This document shows, piece by piece, positions 6,053-12,533 of a stretch of DNA of 21,134 nucleotides. The first letter of the stretch is position 1, and each line of letters begins with the position of its first letter. This DNA comes from DASRFS01 sp035260725. GTDB taxonomy: Bacteria > Patescibacteriota > Microgenomatia > Levybacterales > UBA12049. Position numbers and translations under genes: made by a program. The notes under the pieces were generated by a model, which saw only the letters and a program-made list of their open reading frames with translations, had not been told where the DNA came from and ran no database searches. The DNA is taken from positions 1-21,134 of the forward strand of contig DATFUR010000040.1 in assembly GCA_035260725.1 (NCBI GenBank), in the 5' to 3' direction.

Positions 6053-6736
6053 ATGATAAAATTTCAGAATGTTTCAAAAAAGTTCGGGACAGGAACAGAA
6101 GCTCTGTCAGATCTAAATTTTTCGGTAGAAAAGGATGAATTTGTATTTTTAGTAGGTCCTACAGGCTCGGGGAAAACCACAATCTTCAGATTAATAATCG
6201 GAGAATTTTCACCAACAGGAGGATCAATCGTAATTAACGATTGGGATATATTAAAACTGCCGAGGGAAAAAATTCCGGAACTTAGAAAAAAGGTTGGTGT
6301 TATTTTTCAGGATCTTAAACTTTTTAATGACCGCACAGTTTTTGAAAACGTGTTATTGCCTCTTGAAATAGATAATAGGGAAATTGAAGGATCAAAAAAA
6401 AGAGTTGAGGAAGTTTTGGAAGAAGTCGGATTGACTCCTCATAGGGATAAGTTTCCGGTACAGCTTTCCGGAGGAGAACTTCAAAGAGTTGCAATTGCCC
6501 GTGCCCTGGCACTATCCCCGGATATTCTTTTGGCCGATGAACCTACAGGAAATTTAGATCCTGCAACGTCGTGGGATATTATGAATAGGCTTTTGGAAAT
6601 AAATAAAAAAGGGACTACAATTATAATGGCTACGCATAATTTTGACATTGTGAAAAACATACCAAAAAGGATAATTGCATTAGATAAAGGCCATTTGGTC
6701 AGAGACGAAAAATCCGGAGGAAGAAGTAAAAAGTGA
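6053..6736 (+). CDS. ftsE: Cell-division ABC ATPase FtsE
   Basis: FtsE is the cytoplasmic ATPase of the FtsEX complex, which sits at the division septum and drives activation of peptidoglycan hydrolases. The 227-residue product has Walker A GPTGSGKT (35-42), a Q-loop (VIFQDLKL, Gln86) and the signature LSGGE (138-142). Walker B is ILLADEPTGNLD (158-169), and the switch histidine lies in MATHNFDIV. The length and the FQDLKLFNDRTVFENVLLPLE stretch are typical of FtsE rather than LolD or MacB. The ftsX gene overlaps its stop by 4 bases (GTGA), so the pair is translationally coupled. No Shine-Dalgarno site is seen. Downstream lies a coiled-coil hydrolase, the expected partner of FtsEX. Confidence 0.95.
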   Translation: MIKFQNVSKKFGTGTEALSDLNFSVEKDEFVFLVGPTGSGKTTIFRLIIGEFSPTGGSIVINDWDILKLPREKIPELRKKVGVIFQDLKLFNDRTVFENVLLPLEIDNREIEGSKKRVEEVLEEVGLTPHRDKFPVQLSGGELQRVAIARALALSPDILLADEPTGNLDPATSWDIMNRLLEINKKGTTIIMATHNFDIVKNIPKRIIALDKGHLVRDEKSGGRSKK

Positions 6737-7599
6737 AATTCATAAAAACTACGAACCAAAATATTAGAAGGTCTCCTTATCAGGCAATAGCCGCAATCGT
6801 AATCATGATGCTTACTTTTCTTGTAGTATCTTTTTTCATTTTCTTAATTGCTGGTTCTTCAAAAATCGTAAGTTATTTTGAGTCCAAACCTCAAGTTACG
6901 GCATTTTTTAAAAACGAAGCAAAGCAATCGGACATAGATGCACTCCAAAGTAATCTAAAAGATAGCGGAAAAGTCTCGAATGTTAAATTTGTATCAAAAC
7001 AGGACGCTTTGGCGATTTATAAAGAACAAAATAAAAATGATCCCTTGCTTTTGGATTTGGTAACTGCGGATATTTTGCCGTCATCTTTGGAAATCTCGAC
7101 ATATAAAATAGGAGACCTGTCGGCAGTTTCAGAGACCTTAAAAACATCTCCGATTGTTTCCGAAGTAATTTTCCAAAAAGATGTAGTAGCGACTTTGACT
7201 GCCTGGACTTCGGCACTGCGGAAAATTGGAGCGGCTAGTATTTTAATTCTTTCGTTGGTTTCGATCTTTTTAATAATTACAATAATTGGAATAAAAATAT
7301 CCCAAAAAAGACAAGATATTCATATAATGGGACTGATTGGAGCTACCAATTGGTACATCCGCTGGCCTTTTATCTTTGAAGGAATATTCTATGGAGTCGT
7401 TGGAGCCTTTGCAGGGTGGGTTATTTCGTCCGCTTCTTTGTGGGCAGCAACACCTTTCCTTTCTAACTTTTTAAGGGGGATCCCTGTCGTACCCGTCTCG
7501 CCTCTATTTCTTTTAGAACTTTTATTTGTGGAGCTGATTATGGCAGTAATTCTTGGAGGTTTGGCAGCGTATTTGGCAGTTTTGAGATACCTTAAATAA
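6733..7599 (+). CDS. ftsX: Cell-division membrane protein FtsX
   Basis: FtsX is the membrane half of FtsEX and passes ATP-driven movement to an outer hydrolase through its extracellular loop. The 288-residue product has the FtsX layout. There is a short cytoplasmic N-terminus with RRSPYQAIAAI, TM1 (about 17-43), and a large outer domain (about 44-165) containing PQVTAFFKNEA and KFVSKQDALAIYKE. Three more transmembrane helices follow (about 166-190, 212-235, 262-284). The cytoplasmic EAR/DIHIMGLIGA-like segment (here RQDIHIMGLIGATNWYIRWPFIFEG) is the coupling region to FtsE. The start is GTG at 6733, overlapping the ftsE stop. The next gene encodes a secreted coiled-coil protein that probably docks on the outer loop. 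Confidence 0.94.
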   Translation: MKFIKTTNQNIRRSPYQAIAAIVIMMLTFLVVSFFIFLIAGSSKIVSYFESKPQVTAFFKNEAKQSDIDALQSNLKDSGKVSNVKFVSKQDALAIYKEQNKNDPLLLDLVTADILPSSLEISTYKIGDLSAVSETLKTSPIVSEVIFQKDVVATLTAWTSALRKIGAASILILSLVSIFLIITIIGIKISQKRQDIHIMGLIGATNWYIRWPFIFEGIFYGVVGAFAGWVISSASLWAATPFLSNFLRGIPVVPVSPLFLLELLFVELIMAVILGGLAAYLAVLRYLK

Positions 7600-7602
7600 T
7601 AT
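7573..7602 (+). promoter_or_regulatory. Candidate promoter for the PcsB-like gene
   Basis: TTGGCA (7573-7578), an 18-base spacer, then TAATAT (7597-7602). The ATG follows 5 bases later, so transcripts from it would be almost leaderless. It lies inside the end of ftsX. The -35 matches 5 of 6 positions and the -10 only 4 of 6. Confidence 0.4.
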
Positions 7603-7607
7603 GTTTT

Positions 7608-8816
7608 ATGGTAAAAAAGTTAATTTTATTGTTTTTTTCCCTAGCTTTTTTATTTACACCTAAAGCGACTACGATATTCGCTCAAACCGCAGACTGCCAA
7701 GACATTTCCGATTTAAACAAAAGAGTCATTTGTTTGCAAGCGAAAATCAATGATCTCCAAGGACAAAAAAGAACGTTATCTTCTCAAATCGCCGTTATGG
7801 ACAATCAAATAAATCTTGCGCAAGCGAGAATTGATTCAACGAAAAGGGATATATCCGATTTAACTTTAGACATAGACACTGCGGACAAGAAAATAAATGG
7901 GCTCGCAAAATCTTTGGATAATTTAATCAAAGTTCTACTAAATAGGATGGTTACAACTTATGAGATTGGCCAAACACAGCCATTTGAATTATTGCTTTCA
8001 TCGACTAATGCAACCAATTTTTTTTCACGGTTAAATTACTTAAGAATTGCCCAATCTCACGACAAGCAACTTATTTATTTAACCCAGCAAGCAAAAAATG
8101 ATTATGCAAATCAGAAAAATATTTTTGAGGATAAAAAGAAAAGAGTTGTAGCGCTAAAAACACAGTTGGAAAATTATTCTAAACAACTTGAACAAAATAA
8201 GAAAGCAAAACAACAACTTTTAGCAGAAACCCAGGGAAGCGAAGCAACTTATCAACAACTTTTAGCACAAGCAGAGGCACAACTCGCCGCCTTTTCTAAC
8301 TTTGCAGCAGTTCGTGGAGGAGCAAGTATCCTAACAGATCAAACAGTTTGCGATGATTGGGGTTGTTATTACAACCAGAGAGACTCTCAGTGGGGAAACT
8401 TAGCGCTTAATCATACTCAATTTACAATTGCTTCAGATGGATGCTTAGTAACTTCAATGGCCATGATTTACACTCATTATGGACATAGAGGTGTTAATCC
8501 TATGTCTATTAACTCAAATTCTGACAACTTTGCTTCATATTATCCTGCATATCTTAAATATACTATTACAGCAGATGGCGCAACTTCGAGCAGAGTTGGT
8601 TCAATTGTGGACAGCGAGCTCGCTAATGGAAACCCTGTGGTGGTTGGTGTTTCTTATGACGGCGGCCCGATTTCCGACCATTTTGTAGTTTTGGTGAGTG
8701 GATCTTCCGGAAATTACATAATGAATGATCCCTTTACTCCAAATGGCCACAAAATTCCTTTTTCGTCTCATTACTCTGTAGGTGGTATTAGGGAAATAGA
8801 CAAAGTAGCCTTTTAA
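7608..8816 (+). CDS. Secreted coiled-coil protein with C39-like peptidase domain (PcsB/EnvC-like FtsEX partner)
   Basis: The 402-residue product begins with a signal peptide (about 1-25, cut probably after IFAQ). A long helical coiled-coil domain follows (about 30-230), with ISDLNKRVICLQAKINDLQGQ and a short helical interruption around GQTQPFELLLSSTNATNFFSRL. That interruption resembles the one in PcsB and EnvC, where the coiled coil binds FtsX. The C-terminal domain (about 250-402) looks like a papain-fold peptidase of the C39-like group. Cys279 lies in SDGCLVTSMAM, His358 in DHFVVLV and Asp375 in NDPF, and YYNQRDSQWGN is at its start. It sits directly after ftsEX. The likely role is cutting cell-wall peptides at the septum when FtsEX hydrolyses ATP; that role is inferred from order and architecture. 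Known partners usually carry CHAP, NlpC/P60 or LytM domains instead. Confidence 0.85.
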   Translation: MVKKLILLFFSLAFLFTPKATTIFAQTADCQDISDLNKRVICLQAKINDLQGQKRTLSSQIAVMDNQINLAQARIDSTKRDISDLTLDIDTADKKINGLAKSLDNLIKVLLNRMVTTYEIGQTQPFELLLSSTNATNFFSRLNYLRIAQSHDKQLIYLTQQAKNDYANQKNIFEDKKKRVVALKTQLENYSKQLEQNKKAKQQLLAETQGSEATYQQLLAQAEAQLAAFSNFAAVRGGASILTDQTVCDDWGCYYNQRDSQWGNLALNHTQFTIASDGCLVTSMAMIYTHYGHRGVNPMSINSNSDNFASYYPAYLKYTITADGATSSRVGSIVDSELANGNPVVVGVSYDGGPISDHFVVLVSGSSGNYIMNDPFTPNGHKIPFSSHYSVGGIREIDKVAF

Positions 8817-9631
8817 TGCTTTTTGCAAAAGTATTTCTTAAGTTCACTTTAATTACAGTTCTTCTAATTTTTCTTTTCGTTGAGGAATCGGATGCAGTTT
8901 CGGTAACAATTTTTAATTATCCAAGTATAATTACAGACGATTCTTTTACCATTACTGCTTCTGTTTCAGGAGCAACTTCTGGCACCAATTATTTGAAAAT
9001 CGATTTATTTAAAGACGGATTAGTCAGTTATTTTGGAGAAACATTTAACAATTCCGATTGGTATGGAGGACCAACTTACAGCCAATATTTGCCAATTACC
9101 ATTCAAACCGGAACAGTCTGGGGAGGAATTATTCAGGGAAGAGTAGGCAGTCCTACAAGTTCCCAATATGACGGAACCGGTACTTACAAAATGAGAGTCA
9201 GAAGATACACAAGTGGAGGCGGGTATACTTCTTTGGAAGCAAACAACAGTGCGGTTGTGGTTTCGATTAATTTACCGACTCCAACTCCAACGCCTACCCC
9301 AACTCCTACACCAACGCCATCTTCAAGCCCTACACCAACACCCACGCCCTCACCAACTCCAACCCGAACTCCAACACCGACTCCCATTCCAAGCTTATCT
9401 CCTATACCGACGAAAATATTTATAGAGCTTTGGAAAGAAGCTTCAAATGGGAGCGAAATTTTGGGAACCTCATCTGCCGAGCCTAGGCTTTCGGAAGATA
9501 CTTCAAAACCGGAGACAAAAACGCTTGGAACGTCAGAAAATATAATAGAACGGGTATTTATTATTTTGGGAATTTTAACTATTATTACTTCAGCCGTAAT
9601 TCTTATAAGACAAAAATGGATAAAACAGTAA
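8816..9631 (+). CDS. Secreted, membrane-anchored surface protein with PT-rich linker
   Basis: The 271-residue product has no family I can name. A signal peptide (about 1-28) precedes a beta-rich outer domain (about 29-152) with many Gly, Ser, Thr and Tyr. This domain resembles the Ig-like or carbohydrate-binding modules often found on surface proteins, but no motif fixes it. A proline-threonine stretch (154-199), a polar segment and a final transmembrane helix (about 246-265) follow, with basic residues after the helix. The protein is thus held by its C-terminus with the beta domain on a stiff stalk. The PT stretch is a likely site for O-glycosylation, and a PMT-type glycosyltransferase lies later in the window. 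The start overlaps the upstream stop by one base (TAATG), so it belongs to the ftsEX transcript. Confidence 0.8.
   Translation: MLFAKVFLKFTLITVLLIFLFVEESDAVSVTIFNYPSIITDDSFTITASVSGATSGTNYLKIDLFKDGLVSYFGETFNNSDWYGGPTYSQYLPITIQTGTVWGGIIQGRVGSPTSSQYDGTGTYKMRVRRYTSGGGYTSLEANNSAVVVSINLPTPTPTPTPTPTPTPSSSPTPTPTPSPTPTRTPTPTPIPSLSPIPTKIFIELWKEASNGSEILGTSSAEPRLSEDTSKPETKTLGTSENIIERVFIILGILTIITSAVILIRQKWIKQ
9275..9412 (+). repeat. Low-complexity PT-codon repeat
   Basis: About 46 codons made mostly of alternating proline and threonine (CCN-ACN) with a few serine, arginine and isoleucine changes. Third positions vary widely, so the repeat seems kept at protein level rather than recently expanded. It codes for the extended stalk of the surface protein. 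Confidence 0.85.
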
Positions 9632-10062
9632 TTACAAACAGTGCCGAAGAGACGCAAAAATTAGCAGAAGATTTGGTCCAACATTTAGATAAAAATTTTA
9701 TTGCTCTTTTTGGTAATTTGGGTAGTGGAAAAACAACCTTTACTCAAGGAATGGCTCGGGGACTGGGAATAGAAGAAAGAGTCATTTCCCCAACGTTTAT
9801 AATAGTCAGAGAACACAAGATTAAAATTCAGAATTCAGAATTAAGAATTGAGAATTTTTACCACATTGATTTGTATAGAATTCAATCAAATCTAGGCATT
9901 GAAGGGTTGGGACTGGAAGAAATAATTGATGATTCAAAAAATATTGTCGTCGTGGAGTGGGCAGAAAAAATAAAATACATTTTGCCCAAAAAAAGACTGG
10001 AAATATATTTTGAATATCTTAAGAAAGATAAAAGAAAAATAATTTTTAAAAATTATGAATAA
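9616..10062 (+). CDS. tsaE: tRNA threonylcarbamoyladenosine synthesis ATPase TsaE
   Basis: TsaE is the ATPase that resets the TsaB-TsaD complex when it transfers the threonylcarbamoyl group to A37 of ANN-decoding tRNAs. The 148-residue product has Walker A GNLGSGKT (33-40), ISPTF (57-61), the YHIDLYRI motif (82-89) and VVVEWAEKI (111-119), all standard. Between ISPTF and YHIDLYR there is an extra basic/polar stretch (about 68-80), encoded by four near-copies of a 7-base unit, which is longer than in typical TsaE. The gene overlaps the upstream surface-protein gene by 16 bases and the downstream tsaC by 8 bases. The start at 9616 keeps the family N-terminus (SAEETQKLAEDL) at the usual distance from Walker A. 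Confidence 0.94.
   Translation: MDKTVITNSAEETQKLAEDLVQHLDKNFIALFGNLGSGKTTFTQGMARGLGIEERVISPTFIIVREHKIKIQNSELRIENFYHIDLYRIQSNLGIEGLGLEEIIDDSKNIVVVEWAEKIKYILPKKRLEIYFEYLKKDKRKIIFKNYE
9825..9852 (+). repeat. Four tandem 7-base units inside tsaE
   Basis: AATTCAG, AATTCAG, AATTAAG and AATTGAG run head to tail, followed by a fifth degraded unit (AATTTTT). Because 7 is not a multiple of 3, each copy is read in a different frame, giving IQNSELRIEN. The repeat falls in a surface loop position of TsaE between two conserved motifs. Confidence 0.75.
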
Positions 10063-10630
10063 TATAGACAAGGCAACAGAAATTTTAAAAAATGGAGGAA
10101 TTGTAATTTTCCCAACAGATACTGCTTTTGGAATAGGCTGCAGAATAGACGACAAAGACGCTGTTAAAAAATTATTTAAAATCCGCAGGCGGCCTACAAC
10201 ACAAGCAACTCCTGTTTTGGTCGACTCGATAGAGATGGCTAGGGAATATGTAGAATCGATTTCGGACGATGTTTTGGATTTAATGAATAAGTATTGGCCG
10301 GGAGCCTTAACAATAGTTCTAGAAAGTAGAATCGATAAGACTCCCAGTCTTGTTCGTGGAGGAGGATCAACAATTGGAGTTCGTATCCCAAATAATATAA
10401 CCATTTTGGAAATAATAAAAAAAGTTGGAGTTCCAATTCTTGGCCCCTCTGCAAATTTTCCTGGAGGGGCAACGCCTTACAAGTTTAAAGATCTTGATCA
10501 AAAATTAGTAAGTGTTGTCGATTTTGTGGTTCATGGTGATACATCGGTGGGCAACGTCTCGACAGTTATTGACTGTTCGGTTAAGCCTTGGAAGATCTTA
10601 AGAGAAGGAGCTGTTAGAATAGATATATGA
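10055..10630 (+). CDS. tsaC: L-threonylcarbamoyladenylate synthase
   Basis: This YrdC/Sua5-family enzyme makes threonylcarbamoyl-AMP from threonine, bicarbonate and ATP, the first step of tRNA t6A synthesis. The 191-residue product has the single YrdC domain. PTDTAFGIGC (20-29) corresponds to the common PTDTVYGLGC. The basic KIRRRP loop (42-47) binds the nucleotide. WPGALTIVL (81-89), GVRIPN (108-113), GPSAN (130-134), STVID (169-173) and LREGAV (182-187) complete the set. It lacks the Sua5 C-terminal domain, so it is the short TsaC type. It overlaps tsaE by 8 bases and the following membrane gene by 4 (ATGA), which implies coupled translation. Confidence 0.95.
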   Translation: MNNIDKATEILKNGGIVIFPTDTAFGIGCRIDDKDAVKKLFKIRRRPTTQATPVLVDSIEMAREYVESISDDVLDLMNKYWPGALTIVLESRIDKTPSLVRGGGSTIGVRIPNNITILEIIKKVGVPILGPSANFPGGATPYKFKDLDQKLVSVVDFVVHGDTSVGNVSTVIDCSVKPWKILREGAVRIDI

Positions 10631-11118
10631 GGGAAATTTATAGTTTAGATCCCGTAGCAGTTTTTGTATTCATTCTACTTTTTGATTTTTTAACACTTCT
10701 TATCGTTGCGATTAAATTAAAGTCTGTAAAAACACTTTTTAAAAATCCGGGTTTTTTCCTTGGCGATTTTATTGTTCTTCCATTTGCAGCATCTTTAGTT
10801 TCTAACTTTTATCAAAGTTTTAGTGTTCTTCCGCAAGAACTCTTTTCAGCAGAGTTTAATTTAATTAATTTATTTTTAGCGCTAATAATTTCCATAGCTT
10901 TCGGAATTCATTTTAAAATAATCAAAAATTATTGGCTTCCACTTTATTGGTGGCCACATGGGCTTTTTCATGTTGTATACGTTTATATTATTTCTCTTTT
11001 CGTAATGGTGGCTTTCAAATATGGCCATTTTATAGAGCTTTCAATTGTTTTAGTTTTAGTTGTATTTCACCTGTTTTTAAGTAAAAGATTTAATAAGATT
11101 TCCGAAATTAATAAATGA
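10627..11118 (+). CDS. Multi-spanning membrane protein of unknown function in the t6A cluster
   Basis: The 163-residue product has about five hydrophobic helices (about 8-30, 43-60, 78-96, 110-130, 134-152) and a short basic C-terminus. An aromatic/histidine patch, NYWLPLYWWPHGLFH (101-115), sits between helices three and four and is the most likely functional site. I do not recognise the family. It overlaps tsaC by 4 bases at its start and tsaB by 4 bases at its end, so it is translated as part of the t6A operon. Whether it has anything to do with tRNA modification is unknown; it may be there only by operon packing. Codon and base use look like those of its neighbours. Confidence 0.75.
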   Translation: MREIYSLDPVAVFVFILLFDFLTLLIVAIKLKSVKTLFKNPGFFLGDFIVLPFAASLVSNFYQSFSVLPQELFSAEFNLINLFLALIISIAFGIHFKIIKNYWLPLYWWPHGLFHVVYVYIISLFVMVAFKYGHFIELSIVLVLVVFHLFLSKRFNKISEINK

Positions 11119-11423
11119 AAATTTTATTTATAGATGCCACAAAAAGAGAAGAAATTTTTGTAGAGTTGGAGTTAGATGAGGTAAAAGATAGGAAAGTAGT
11201 CGAAGATGCGAGGTCAGAGAATATATTATCTTCGATTGATAAAATTTTAAAGAAAAATAAGGTAGGGCTTAAGGATCTAAACGAAATAAAAGTAAATCCG
11301 GGGCCGGGTTCTTTTACCGGAATAAGAGTTGGAATTTCGATTGCAAACGCTCTTGGGTTTGCCTTAAATATACCCGTGAATGGAAAGATTGGCGGAGAGC
11401 TAGATCCAGTATATAATGGATAA
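11115..11423 (+). CDS. tsaB: Half-length TsaB (t6A biosynthesis, N-terminal lobe only)
   Basis: TsaB is the inactive kinase-fold partner of TsaD in transfer of the threonylcarbamoyl group. The 102-residue product matches only the first lobe. MKILFIDATKREEIFVELEL corresponds to the usual MILAIDTS strand pair. SENILSSIDKILKKNKVGLKDLNEIKVNPGPGSFTGIRVGISIANALGFAL contains the diagnostic GPGSFTGIRVG. It stops shortly after IPVNGKIGG, where normal TsaB (about 220 residues) continues with a second lobe. No C-terminal remainder is found downstream in any frame, so this is not a simple frameshift. The first lobe carries the surfaces known for TsaB-TsaD pairing, so it could work alone. Its start overlaps the membrane gene and its end overlaps the promoter of the next gene. 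Confidence 0.85.
   Translation: MKILFIDATKREEIFVELELDEVKDRKVVEDARSENILSSIDKILKKNKVGLKDLNEIKVNPGPGSFTGIRVGISIANALGFALNIPVNGKIGGELDPVYNG
11389..11417 (+). promoter_or_regulatory. Promoter for the CAP-domain gene, inside the tsaB end
   Basis: TTGGCG (11389-11394), a 17-base spacer and a perfect TATAAT (11412-11417). An ATG follows 7 bases later at 11425. The box overlaps an in-frame ATG at 11416, so the real start is more likely 11425, giving a leaderless mRNA. Confidence 0.6.
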
Positions 11424-11424
11424 T

Positions 11425-12273
11425 ATGAGGAGATTTTTGCACGATCTGTTGTTGCCTCACCTTCATAATAATTATAGATCAAGGGCTTTGCACAACAAAA
11501 GTTTAGGCATTGCCATAATTTTTCTTTTTGCAGGCGGTTTTTTGCTATCCACCTTGAGAGTCTCCATGCCTTCGGTCCTGGGAATTTCTACAGACATAAC
11601 AGGGGAAGAGCTGTTGGTTTTGACAAACGAAAAAAGACACGATAACGGCGCAGGATCTCTGACTATGAATTCACAATTGAGTCAAGCAGCATCGCAGAAA
11701 GCGTCCAACATGTTTGCGGAAAATTATTGGGCTCATAACTCTCCTTCGGGCAATACTCCTTGGGTATTTATAAAAAATTCGGGTTATCAGTACGTTTATG
11801 CCGGAGAAAATTTAGCTAAGGGATTTACCAGCTCAAAAGACACTATTAAAGCTTGGATGGCAAGTCCTAGTCATAGAGAAAATATGCTATCCAAAAATTA
11901 TATGGACGTAGGTTTTGCTGTAAAAGAGGGAAAACTTTTAGGAGAAGACACAGTTTTAATAGTTGAGGAATTTGGTAATACTACTTTGGCGCAAAATGAA
12001 AATCAAACTGCAGCTGCCCCTCCCCAGTCTTCAAATACTCAAAGTTTAGTTTTGAACTCGCAAACTCAAAAACCATTAATAAACATTTCCTCTTTTTCTG
12101 AAAGTTTCGTTTTGATTTTCGCTGTACTTTTTATATCTATATTAATTTTAGATATGCTCGTTATTGAAAGAAAAAAAATAACCCGTTTCGTAGGACATAA
12201 TTTGGATCACGTTTTCTTCTTTTCGATTATTGTTCTTATTATGATAATAATTGCAAGAGGAGCAATTCTATGA
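11425..12273 (+). CDS. CAP (SCP/YkwD-like) domain protein with membrane segments
   Basis: The 282-residue product has a basic N-terminus, one transmembrane helix (about 26-44) and a CAP-superfamily domain (about 62-185). LTNEKRHDNGAGSL, YWAHNSP (His104), YAGENLA (Glu128) and SPSHRENML (His150, Glu152) give the conserved His/Glu set of YkwD-type proteins. A linker rich in Gln, Asn and Ser follows, then two C-terminal transmembrane helices (about 227-246 and 262-280). Bacterial CAP proteins are exported; their biochemical role is poorly known. The start at 11425 is chosen because TATAAT ends 7 bases before it; an alternative in-frame ATG at 11416 lies inside the -10 box. It overlaps the next small gene by 4 bases. 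Confidence 0.85.
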   Translation: MRRFLHDLLLPHLHNNYRSRALHNKSLGIAIIFLFAGGFLLSTLRVSMPSVLGISTDITGEELLVLTNEKRHDNGAGSLTMNSQLSQAASQKASNMFAENYWAHNSPSGNTPWVFIKNSGYQYVYAGENLAKGFTSSKDTIKAWMASPSHRENMLSKNYMDVGFAVKEGKLLGEDTVLIVEEFGNTTLAQNENQTAAAPPQSSNTQSLVLNSQTQKPLINISSFSESFVLIFAVLFISILILDMLVIERKKITRFVGHNLDHVFFFSIIVLIMIIIARGAIL

Positions 12274-12533
12274 ATTTAAATAAACATTTTGGCTACTACG
12301 TTTCTCTTTTGGCGATTCTAATTTTTGGATTCCTGATTGCGTACAATTCTTCGGACAAGCAATTTCAGTTTTTAATCGCCGTGTTAACTGCATTTTTCTA
12401 TGCGCTGTGGGGAGTTTTGCACCACCTAATAAATCATGAATTGAACTCGAAAATTGTGGTAGAATATACGCTAATGGCCACACTTGGAATAGGATTTGTT
12501 TTCTTTCTTCTAAAAGGAGGTTTTGGATTATGA
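12270..12533 (+). CDS. Small three-helix membrane protein
   Basis: The 87-residue product is mostly hydrophobic, with about three helices (9-25, 31-52, 65-83). The second helix is followed by LHHLINHELNSKIVVEY, a polar patch with three histidines. I do not recognise it. The ATG overlaps the stop of the CAP gene (ATGA) and its own stop overlaps the rmlA start in the same way, so translation of all three is probably linked. Its last codons contain the ribosome binding site for rmlA. A role next to the CAP protein or in glycan assembly is only a guess. Confidence 0.7.
   Translation: MNLNKHFGYYVSLLAILIFGFLIAYNSSDKQFQFLIAVLTAFFYALWGVLHHLINHELNSKIVVEYTLMATLGIGFVFFLLKGGFGL
12512..12520 (+). promoter_or_regulatory. 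Shine-Dalgarno site for rmlA
   Basis: AAAAGGAGG, a full match to the core ribosome binding site, lies 9 bases before the ATG at 12530 and inside the preceding small gene. It is one of the three strong sites in the window and supports this rmlA start. Confidence 0.7.

Noticed and set aside
9275..9412. Possible CRISPR or tandem repeat array
   Set aside because: There are no equal repeats with unique spacers; it is a degenerate PT coding repeat with variable third positions.
9184..9657. Minus-strand frame rich in Gly-Val repeats
   Set aside because: It is the reverse complement of the proline-threonine stalk codons of the plus-strand surface protein.
11416..11424. ATG at 11416 as start of the CAP gene
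   Set aside because: It lies inside a perfect TATAAT with a -35 at 17 bases; the next in-frame ATG, at 11425, has the same spacing to its -10 as other genes here.
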